The notes beneath the pieces are model-generated. The model did not search any database, had not been told where the DNA came from, and saw only the letters and a list, made by a program, of their open reading frames with translations. A stretch of DNA of 5,062 nucleotides, from contig QNAD01000170.1 of assembly GCA_003641345.1 (NCBI GenBank), positions 1 through 5,062 of the forward strand, read 5' to 3'. Made by a program: the position numbers and the translations under genes. This DNA comes from Candidatus Zixiibacteriota bacterium. Lineage in GTDB: Bacteria; Zixibacteria; MSB-5A5; GN15; FEB-12. Of this stretch, positions 1 to 5,062 are shown one piece after another (positions within the stretch are counted from its first letter, which is position 1; each line of letters begins with the position of its first letter).

Positions 1-657
1 GCGTTTACCGGTCGTCATGGCGGTCTGATTTGTACATCCTCTAATGCTCCTGCCGCTCTTAAATATGGTTTTGATAAAAGAGAAAAAATATTTTTCTTCC
101 CCGATCAGCATCTTGGAAGGAATACTGCTTTTAAGTACGGTATTCCTGAAAATGAAATTGTTGTCTGGGACTTTATGAAAGATAATGGCGGGTTGACTGA
201 AAAACAGATTGAAAAATCAAAGATAATACTTTGGAAGGGGCATTGTCATGTTCATACCAATTTTAGACCTGAACATGTGGACGAAGTCAGGAAGCAATAT
301 CAAGATGTAAAAATAGTTGTGCATCCGGAATGCCCTATAGAAGTTGTACGATTGGCAGACTCTGCCGGTTCTACCAGACATATTGTAGAATATATTTCCA
401 ATGCTCCTTCCGGTTCGACCATAGCGGTAGGTACTGAGATAAATCTGATAAATCGGATGGTTCATCAATTTCCGGATAAAACAATATTCGAATTATCCGG
501 TCAAACCTGCCCGGTTTGTGCCAATATGTATCGAACGACCTTAAACGATTTAGCCTATACTCTTGAAAATTTTGAAGCTATTAAGCCTATCACAGTTAAA
601 GAGCCTACCAAAGGGGAGGCTTTACTTGCGCTTGAAAAAATGCTGGAAATTCACTAA
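1..657 (+). CDS. nadA: Quinolinate synthase NadA, C-terminal part (5' end off window)
   Basis: NadA condenses iminoaspartate with dihydroxyacetone phosphate to make quinolinate, the pyridine precursor of NAD; it is a cytosolic [4Fe-4S] enzyme. The frame is open from base 1 and encodes 218 residues up to the stop at 655-657. The ATG at 175 is internal, because the family motif ICTSSNA (residues 10-16) lies upstream of it in the same frame. Other visible family motifs are PDQHLGR (39-45), GHCHVH (80-85, Cys82 a probable cluster ligand), HPEC (108-111, substrate-binding His and Glu), AGSTRH, GTEINLINRM, and CPVCANMYR (170-178), where Cys170 or Cys173 should be the last cluster ligand. The first ligand Cys is expected upstream of the window. 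The CxxCxxMYR form and the GRHGG stretch before ICTSSNA resemble the long Bacillus/Mycobacterium-type NadA more than the short Thermotoga type. Whether nadB or nadC lie upstream cannot be seen. No clear terminator follows. Confidence 0.95.
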   Translation, partial: AFTGRHGGLICTSSNAPAALKYGFDKREKIFFFPDQHLGRNTAFKYGIPENEIVVWDFMKDNGGLTEKQIEKSKIILWKGHCHVHTNFRPEHVDEVRKQYQDVKIVVHPECPIEVVRLADSAGSTRHIVEYISNAPSGSTIAVGTEINLINRMVHQFPDKTIFELSGQTCPVCANMYRTTLNDLAYTLENFEAIKPITVKEPTKGEALLALEKMLEIH

Positions 658-771
658 ACATTGAGATTTTTTTAAAACGGAATTTTATTTAATTCAATTG
701 GAGGAATTAATCAATAATATCGAATCACAGATTCATGAATATATTATTTGATTTGTGTGGTTTCTATATTT

Positions 772-778
772 GAGAAAG
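772..778 (+). promoter_or_regulatory. Probable ribosome binding site of fabL
   Basis: The purine-rich GAGAAAG lies 7 bases before the ATG at 786 and is a modest Shine-Dalgarno match. It supports this ATG, which also puts the Rossmann glycine motif at the usual distance from the N-terminus. A stronger GGAGG at 700-704 is too far upstream to serve this start. Confidence 0.45.
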
Positions 779-785
779 ATAGATA

Positions 786-1538
786 ATGGAAAAAGAATTA
801 AAAGGGAAAATAGCATTTATATCTGGTGGTACCAAAGGTATTGGGTTGGAAATCGCCAGGAAATTGGCTGAAAAAGGTGCTAATGTTGTTATAAATTATT
901 TCAGGTCTCGACAATCAGCCAACGATGCAGTAGAAGAAATAAAAGGTTATGGTGTTGATTGCTATGCTCATCGAGCTAACATGGGAAACCATGACCAACT
1001 GCCGCCTATTTTTGACGGCATCAAAGAACGGTTCGGTAAACTTGATATTTTGATTTCTAATGCCGCCTTAGGTTTATATACCAGCATGCTTGATATTGAT
1101 GATAAGGCATGGGATTTATCGATGCACACTAATGCCAGAGCATTTCTTCATTGTCTGCAACTTGGAATTCCATTAATGCCGGATAATAGTCGCGTCGTAA
1201 CTCTATCATCGCTGGGTTCAATCAGGTATATTCCCGGTTATGCCTCGATTGGTGTTTCCAAAGCGGCTATTGAAAATATTGTAAAGTATGCGGCTATTGA
1301 ATTAGCTGGGAAAAAAATCACAGTCAACTGTGTTTCGGGAGGGTTTGTTGATACTAATGCTTTGAAGGTTTTCCCGAATTATGAAGAAATGCTTGATGGG
1401 GTCAAGAAGCGGACTCCTTTTGGAAGAGTTGGAACTCCTGCTGAAATTGCCGATGTGGCGGTCTTTTTAGCCGGACCAAAAGCAAGTTGGATAACAGGCC
1501 AGACTATTATAGTAGATGGCGGCTATTCACTGATGTAA
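786..1538 (+). CDS. fabL: Enoyl-[acyl-carrier-protein] reductase, FabL type (SDR family)
   Basis: This 250-residue protein is a complete short-chain dehydrogenase/reductase of normal family length. Visible landmarks are the nucleotide-binding GGTKGIG (14-20), the SNAA segment (91-94, equivalent to the classical NNAG), Asn116, and the C-terminal GQTIIVDGG (238-246). The active site reads SSLGSIRY (141-148) and then YASIGVSK (152-159), so Tyr152 and Lys159 are six residues apart. Tyr-x6-Lys is the signature of enoyl-ACP reductases; FabG and classical SDRs have Tyr-x3-Lys. The stretches SSLGSIRY, GVSKAA and VSGGFVDTNALKVFPN closely resemble Bacillus FabL as I remember it. The expected role is NAD(P)H-dependent reduction of trans-2-enoyl-ACP, the last step of each fatty-acid elongation cycle, in the cytosol. 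Asn39-Tyr-Phe-Arg after the second strand suits an NADPH preference (inferred). The gene stands 128 bp after nadA and may have its own promoter, though I see no convincing -35/-10 pair. The main alternative is an SDR of unrelated substrate. Confidence 0.8.
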   Translation: MEKELKGKIAFISGGTKGIGLEIARKLAEKGANVVINYFRSRQSANDAVEEIKGYGVDCYAHRANMGNHDQLPPIFDGIKERFGKLDILISNAALGLYTSMLDIDDKAWDLSMHTNARAFLHCLQLGIPLMPDNSRVVTLSSLGSIRYIPGYASIGVSKAAIENIVKYAAIELAGKKITVNCVSGGFVDTNALKVFPNYEEMLDGVKKRTPFGRVGTPAEIADVAVFLAGPKASWITGQTIIVDGGYSLM

Positions 1539-1592
1539 CAGTACAGTAGTACGTATTATGTTTCGCATGCAAATGAATTTGGTATAAAAATA

Positions 1593-1616
1593 AAGACAGG
1601 TTATTTAACCTGTCTT
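1593..1616. terminator. Bidirectional Rho-independent terminator between fabL and sufT
   Basis: A perfect 10-bp inverted repeat (AAGACAGGTT / AACCTGTCTT) flanks a 4-base loop (ATTT). On the plus strand TTGTTTATT follows the stem; on the minus strand the tail reads TATTTTTAT, which is more T-rich. It lies 54 bases after the fabL stop and 27 bases beyond the sufT stop, in a 105-bp convergent gap, so it can end both transcripts. The stem is AT-rich outside its ACAGG core, so strength is uncertain; the minus-strand (suf) direction looks better. Confidence 0.85.
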
Positions 1617-1643
1617 GTTTATTCTAATTATTAGAAATATTTT

Positions 1644-1955
1644 CTACCAGATGCCCAGCATATCTTTGGCGGCGTCGCTACACATCTCTTTCGGGTCCCA
1701 AACCGGATCCCAAACCAGAATAACTTTTACCGATGATACTCCGTCCAGTTTCTCCACTTCCCGATGAACCATCGCAATTAACATTTCTCCAAATGGACAG
1801 GCGGGAGTGGTCAACGTCATTTTAATTTCAACTTTTCCGTCGTTATCGATAATAATGTCATAGATTAAACCTAAATCTACAATTCCGACCCTGATTTCCG
1901 GATCATTTATAGGTTTGATAACCTCTCTGATTTCATCAACAGTAGGTAGTGGCAT
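1644..1955 (-). CDS. sufT: SufT-like DUF59/MIP18-family Fe-S assembly protein
   Basis: This small soluble protein of 103 residues is a single MIP18/DUF59 domain. Visible family features are NDPEIRVGIVDLGLIYDI (17-34), TTPACPFGEM (49-58) with the conserved Cys53, and the C-terminal WDPVWDPKEM...AKDMLGIW (82-103), typical of SufT proteins encoded in suf operons. Homologues aid maturation or delivery of Fe-S clusters to target enzymes, but the exact chemistry is unsettled. PaaD, a relative acting in phenylacetate degradation, has the same fold; the suf context argues against that role. The ATG shares one base with the sufU stop (TAATG, 1953-1957), so translation is probably coupled. A purine-rich GGAAGAAAAAG lies just upstream as a possible ribosome site. 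This is the last gene of the operon, followed by the hairpin at 1593-1616. Confidence 0.88.
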   Translation of the reverse strand: MPLPTVDEIREVIKPINDPEIRVGIVDLGLIYDIIIDNDGKVEIKMTLTTPACPFGEMLIAMVHREVEKLDGVSSVKVILVWDPVWDPKEMCSDAAKDMLGIW

Positions 1956-2434
1956 TATTCTTTTTCTTCCGTTGAAGTTGAAGTTTTTTCGCTTTTGTCC
2001 TTATTTTTATAATTTTTAACCCCCTCAAGGAAAGTTACCCATGATAGTAAGGCACACTTGATACGAACTGGAAATTGCTTTACTCCTTGTAAGGCATCAA
2101 TATCACCCAGCTCTTCGGGGATTTCTTCTATTTCCCCTTTTAACATTTTTTTAACAACTTCAGCGATAGCAATTAGCTCATCAAGTGATTTCCCTTTTGA
2201 GATTTCTGCAAGCATTGAACCGGATGCTACCGAAATAGCACATCCTCGGCAGTTAACATGAATATCCTTGACGAGTCCGTCGCCAAGTTCAACCTGCATA
2301 TCAATCTCATCACCGCATGAAGGATTCATTCCCTCCGATGAAATATCAGCTGTATCAACAGGTTTTTTACCTCTTGGAGAACGATAATGGTCAAGAATTA
2401 TGTCACGATACATATCATCAAGTTGATCATTCAT
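1955..2434 (-). CDS. sufU: SufU-type sulfur acceptor / Fe-S scaffold-like protein
   Basis: SufU accepts persulfide sulfur from SufS and passes it to the SufBCD scaffold. The protein has 159 residues and the IscU/SufU fold. The three expected metal/sulfur cysteines are present: Cys40 in GMNPSCGDEI with Asp42, Cys65 in CRGCAIS, and Cys127 in RIKCALLSW. The roughly 60-residue spacing between Cys65 and Cys127, including EEIPEELGDIDALQGVKQFP, matches SufU, which carries an insertion absent from IscU. An extra cysteine, Cys62, precedes Cys65 in a CxxC arrangement. The last 20 or so residues form a charged Lys/Ser/Thr/Glu tail, probably disordered. The ATG overlaps the sufS stop by four bases (ATGA, 2431-2434). 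A GAGGAG-like ribosome site sits about 12 bases upstream, a long spacing, so coupling to sufS translation is likely. No sufE is visible. Confidence 0.92.
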   Translation of the reverse strand: MNDQLDDMYRDIILDHYRSPRGKKPVDTADISSEGMNPSCGDEIDMQVELGDGLVKDIHVNCRGCAISVASGSMLAEISKGKSLDELIAIAEVVKKMLKGEIEEIPEELGDIDALQGVKQFPVRIKCALLSWVTFLEGVKNYKNKDKSEKTSTSTEEKE

Positions 2435-3714
2435 ACGCCAAAATAACTCCTCATCTCTTTTATGGCTTTCACCAAAGCATCAATATCAGCTTCATCATTA
2501 TAAATATACAAAGAAGCTCGAGCTGTGGCAACCTTTCCCAAAATTCTCATCAGAGGTTGAGCACAATGATGTCCGGCACGAATGGCAATACCTTTTGAAT
2601 CCAAAAAAGTGCCAATATCATGGGGGTGAATGTCTTTATCTGTAAAAGATATGGCACTTCCTCGTTGCTCTGGTTCTCGGGGACCTTGAATTTCTAATCC
2701 GTCTATCTCTGATAATTTTTCAATTGCATATCCGGTTAAACCAATTTCATGCTGTCTGATTTTATCTATTCCAATTAGTTCCAGATAATTTAAAGCAGTA
2801 TCAAAAGCGACAACATCTGCAATGTTAGGAGTGCCGGCTTCGAATTTATCAGGAATTTCATTCCATGTAATTTTGTCAAAGCTTACTTGCCTGATCATTT
2901 CTCCACCAAGATTAAATGGTGGCATTGCTTCCAAGATATTTCTCCTTCCAAACAAAACACCAACTCCGGTAGGTCCACACATTTTATGCGAAGAGAAAGT
3001 ATAAAAATCAACATCTAAATCTTTAACGTCAACTTTCATGTGTGGAGCAGCCTGAGCGCCATCGGCTAAAATAAGGGCACCTTGAGTGTGAGCCTTTTCT
3101 GCCAGTATTTTGATAGGATTGATTGTGCCAAGAACATTGGACATATGACTAACTGCGACTAATTTTGTTTTTTCTGTTATAATATTATCAATATTGCTCA
3201 AGTCCAAATGTCCGCATAAAGTAATAGGGATTTTCTTTATAGTAGCGTTTTTCTTTTTAGCAAGAATAACCCATGGGACAAAATTGGCATGATGTTCCAT
3301 CTCGGTTATAACAATCTCATCACCTTCGGAAATATTGGTTTCTCCCCATGAATACATAACCAAATTTATTGCTTCAGTTGTACCACGAGTAAAAACAATT
3401 TCATCAGAATCCACCCCGCCAATAAAACGGGCGACATGTTTTCTTGTATTTTCATAAGATTCGGTTGCTTTAGTTGCCAGAGAATGTAGTCCGCGATGAA
3501 TATTGGAGTTTGATTTTTCATAAAATTCGGTAATAGCATCAATTACCATCTGTGGCTTTTGGGTCGAAGCTGCATTATCCAGATAGACCAATTTTTTTCC
3601 ATAAACTTTCTGTTTGAGAATTGGAAAATCATTTTTGATTTTCTCGACATTCAAAATATTTGAACTGTCGCTACTTTTTGGTCTTTCCTTTTTATCTGAT
3701 GTAGGATTACTCAC
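2431..3714 (-). CDS. sufS: Cysteine desulfurase SufS (group II, PLP-dependent)
   Basis: SufS removes sulfur from L-cysteine, giving alanine and an enzyme-bound persulfide that is handed to SufU. From the GTG at 3714 the protein has 427 residues. It shows YLDNAAS near the N-terminus, TRGTTEAIN, the MEHHAN motif whose His stacks on PLP, LADGAQ (PLP-binding Asp and Gln), SSHKMCGPTG with the PLP lysine Lys244, GGEMI, and RAGHHCAQP with the catalytic Cys384. The RxGHHCAQP form is the group II (SufS/CsdA) signature. A TTG at 3720 is also possible, but the GAGG at 3722-3725 is only one base from it and seven bases from GTG, so GTG fits better. The start lies two bases after the Rieske stop. The first 22 or so residues before NVEKIKNDFP are polar, Lys/Ser-rich and longer than usual. 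The gene overlaps sufU by four bases. Confidence 0.95.
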   Translation of the reverse strand: MSNPTSDKKERPKSSDSSNILNVEKIKNDFPILKQKVYGKKLVYLDNAASTQKPQMVIDAITEFYEKSNSNIHRGLHSLATKATESYENTRKHVARFIGGVDSDEIVFTRGTTEAINLVMYSWGETNISEGDEIVITEMEHHANFVPWVILAKKKNATIKKIPITLCGHLDLSNIDNIITEKTKLVAVSHMSNVLGTINPIKILAEKAHTQGALILADGAQAAPHMKVDVKDLDVDFYTFSSHKMCGPTGVGVLFGRRNILEAMPPFNLGGEMIRQVSFDKITWNEIPDKFEAGTPNIADVVAFDTALNYLELIGIDKIRQHEIGLTGYAIEKLSEIDGLEIQGPREPEQRGSAISFTDKDIHPHDIGTFLDSKGIAIRAGHHCAQPLMRILGKVATARASLYIYNDEADIDALVKAIKEMRSYFGV

Positions 3715-3716
3715 TT

Positions 3717-4031
3717 TCAATCCTCTAATTTTACGTAGATATCATTGTCTTCAATTTTAACTTCATAAGTATCTAATGGAACTAAAGCCGGAGGTGCTTT
3801 AACTTCTCCTGTTTGTATTTCAAAGCGTGCACCATGTCTGGGACAGACTACTTCATTGTTTTGAATATTGCCGGAGCTGATAGGAGCTGAATCGTGAGTA
3901 CATTCATCAAGCAAAGCATAAAACTTATTTCCTATATTACAAACAATAATCCGGTCATGCCCTATATGGAAAGCTTTCATCCCCCCATTCGGAATATCAG
4001 CAGTTGTTGCTACTTTTTTAAATTTACTCAT
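3717..4031 (-). CDS. Rieske-type [2Fe-2S] ferredoxin encoded within the suf operon
   Basis: This is a 104-residue single-domain Rieske protein. Both cluster-binding boxes are intact: CTH (Cys44, His46) in DECTHDSAP, and CPRH (Cys63, His66) in VVCPRHGARF, giving C-x-H-x16-C-x2-H. It has no signal peptide, no membrane segment and no catalytic oxygenase domain, and its length matches the small ferredoxin components of non-heme iron oxygenases and NirD-like proteins. The second box lacks the extra disulfide cysteines of respiratory-complex Rieske proteins. It starts two bases after the sufD stop and ends two bases before the sufS GTG, so it must be co-transcribed with suf genes and no oxygenase partner is adjacent. 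Small Rieske proteins occur in suf operons of other bacteria. A role as electron donor for cluster assembly or persulfide reduction is inferred from position only. Confidence 0.92.
   Translation of the reverse strand: MSKFKKVATTADIPNGGMKAFHIGHDRIIVCNIGNKFYALLDECTHDSAPISSGNIQNNEVVCPRHGARFEIQTGEVKAPPALVPLDTYEVKIEDNDIYVKLED
3722..3725 (-). promoter_or_regulatory. Ribosome binding site deciding the sufS start
   Basis: On the minus strand GAGG lies within the last two sense codons of the Rieske gene, just before its stop. It is 7 bases from the GTG at 3714 and only 1 base from the TTG at 3720. Normal Shine-Dalgarno spacing therefore favours GTG as the sufS start, although TTG would overlap the Rieske stop by four bases, like other junctions in this operon. 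Confidence 0.55.
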
Positions 4032-4033
4032 CT

Positions 4034-5062
4034 TTAAATATTCTCTAACCGTTGTTCTAAAAATCCGGTTAATCTTTCTTTTAAATCTTCAGGAGTTTTT
4101 CGCAAAGTTGTTTCCATAAATCCGGAAACTATCATTTTAACCGCATTATCCTTATCAATGCCACGTGCATTTAGGTAGAAAATTGTTTCTTCATCAATTG
4201 GACCGATTGTTGCTCCATGTGAGCAGGAGACTTCTTCATTTAGAATCTCAAGCTCTGGAATCGTTTCCGCTTTGGTGCCTTTATTTAAGAGAAGGTTTCT
4301 GTTTTCCTGAAAGGCTTCGCAATTTTTTGCTCCGGTTTCAATTTTAATAAGACCTGTGTAAGCTGACAGAGCTTTGTCTTTTAAGACAACTTTGAAATTA
4401 ATATCAGATGTAGTGTTACTTGCTGTATGATGATGGAAAGTATGATTGTCTAAATGCTGACGATTCGAACCAAATAGTAAGCCATAGATGTTACTATTTG
4501 CTCCATCACCGGTTAACTCAATACCAAAATTTTGCTTGGTTAATGATGATCCGAATACAAAGGGGAGAGTTAGCATTTGCGCATCACGTTCTAAATGTGC
4601 CCGATGAGTCAAAAAGGAATTCATAGCTGATGTTTGTCTTTGAAGAGAAACATATCGGGTGCGGCTGTTTTGCAAGCCAAAAATTTCAACAGCACTGTTT
4701 GAAAAACTCAATCCTTGTTCCATGTTCTGTGAACCGCCACCATATTCATCAATCAAAGTAAGCTCAGAATTCTCACCTACAACCACTAATAGTCTGGGGA
4801 AAGTTACTGAATTATGCAGGCCGGCTTCACGTAGCAGGTGAATAGGATGTTCAATTTTTAGGTTTTTGGGTATATAAAGAAAAATGCCATCATTCCATAA
4901 AGCACCGTTCATCGCCTCAAATTTACCCGTTTTATTATTTACTAACCGATAAAGATATTTTTCAACCAAGTTGTTATGTTTTTCAAACGCATCAGATAAT
5001 TTGCAGGCTATTATTCCCTGAGCGGTAAGTTTTTCAAAACCGTAAAAATTAATATCTCTTCC
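4034..5062 (-). CDS. sufD: Fe-S cluster assembly protein SufD (N-terminus off window)
   Basis: SufD is a subunit of the SufBC2D scaffold that assembles Fe-S clusters in the cytosol. The frame stays open to the right edge and 342 residues are visible, so the gene is incomplete at its 5' end. A TTG at 4969 lies inside the gene, since the preceding 31 codons read as SufD (EKLTAQGIIACKLSDAFEKH). Family features are FLYIPKN, the beta-helix core with LTGDGANSNIYGLLFG, HTFHHHTAS, a QENRNLLLNKGTKAETIPELE-like stretch, and the C-terminal SCSHGATIGPIDEETIFYL. SHGATIG contains the conserved His corresponding to E. coli SufD His360. SufB would instead have a Glu-rich GHEAT-type motif, so SufD is favoured. 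The stop lies two bases before the Rieske start. sufB and sufC are expected just beyond the right edge. Confidence 0.94.
   Translation of the reverse strand, partial: GRDINFYGFEKLTAQGIIACKLSDAFEKHNNLVEKYLYRLVNNKTGKFEAMNGALWNDGIFLYIPKNLKIEHPIHLLREAGLHNSVTFPRLLVVVGENSELTLIDEYGGGSQNMEQGLSFSNSAVEIFGLQNSRTRYVSLQRQTSAMNSFLTHRAHLERDAQMLTLPFVFGSSLTKQNFGIELTGDGANSNIYGLLFGSNRQHLDNHTFHHHTASNTTSDINFKVVLKDKALSAYTGLIKIETGAKNCEAFQENRNLLLNKGTKAETIPELEILNEEVSCSHGATIGPIDEETIFYLNARGIDKDNAVKMIVSGFMETTLRKTPEDLKERLTGFLEQRLENI

Noticed and set aside
217..468. Open frame of 83 codons antisense to nadA
   Set aside because: It lies wholly within the well-supported nadA coding sequence, has no recognisable domain, and its composition reads as a complement shadow.
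735..773. 12-codon ATG frame in the nadA-fabL spacer
   Set aside because: It is too short, has no suitably spaced ribosome site (GGAGG is about 30 bases upstream), and no sign of a leader-peptide codon run.
1541..1554. Small GTAC-AGTA-GTAC inverted repeat just after fabL
   Set aside because: A 4-bp stem without a T-tract is within chance expectation; the 10-bp hairpin at 1593-1616 explains termination better.
2058..2598. Plus-strand open frames across sufU and the end of sufS (67 and 93 codons)
   Set aside because: They are antisense to conserved sufU and sufS segments, show no family motif, and their serine/isoleucine-rich make-up is what complementing these genes would give.
2822..3004. 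Plus-strand open frame of 60 codons opposite sufS
   Set aside because: It is antisense to the SufS region containing the PLP lysine motif, with no independent coding evidence.
4165..4841. Three plus-strand open frames opposite sufD
   Set aside because: All are antisense to conserved SufD sequence, lack ribosome sites of note, and show no recognisable protein features.
4967..4969. TTG as the start codon of sufD
   Set aside because: The frame continues upstream to the window edge with SufD-like sequence, so this codon is an internal leucine.

Overview
The window comes from an AT-rich bacterial chromosome with tightly packed genes. It holds two gene blocks that converge on a shared hairpin near position 1605. 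I see no mobile element, CRISPR array, tRNA or rRNA. The gene types are a long-type NadA, a FabL-class enoyl reductase, and a SUF operon using SufU and SufT instead of SufE and SufA. They point away from the Enterobacteria and towards Gram-positive, Thermus-like or FCB/candidate-phylum bacteria. I cannot name the lineage from sequence alone.

Left block, plus strand (1-1538). The window opens inside nadA (quinolinate synthase, NAD biosynthesis), of which the last 218 residues are present. A 128-bp gap follows, then a complete short-chain dehydrogenase whose Tyr-x6-Lys active site and FabL-like core identify it as an enoyl-ACP reductase (last step of each fatty-acid elongation cycle), not a FabG ketoreductase.

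Convergence point (1539-1643). This short gap contains a perfect 10-bp inverted repeat with a T-rich tail on both strands, a good candidate for a bidirectional terminator ending both blocks.

Right block, minus strand (5062 down to 1644). This is the downstream part of a SUF iron-sulfur cluster assembly operon, in the order sufD (start off the right edge), a small Rieske [2Fe-2S] protein, sufS (cysteine desulfurase), sufU (sulfur acceptor) and sufT (DUF59/MIP18 family). All five genes touch or nearly touch: gaps of 2 bp or less, or overlaps of 1-4 bp. They are almost certainly one translationally coupled transcript. sufB and sufC are expected beyond the right edge.

Working model: SufS takes sulfur from cysteine, SufU carries the persulfide to the SufBCD scaffold where the cluster is built, and SufT helps mature or deliver clusters. 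The Rieske protein may supply electrons, but this is inferred only from its position. NadA is itself a [4Fe-4S] enzyme and so a likely client of the neighbouring system. The window is mostly core metabolism, and I found no convincing new system. The least explained items are the Rieske protein inside the suf operon and the FabL-type reductase.
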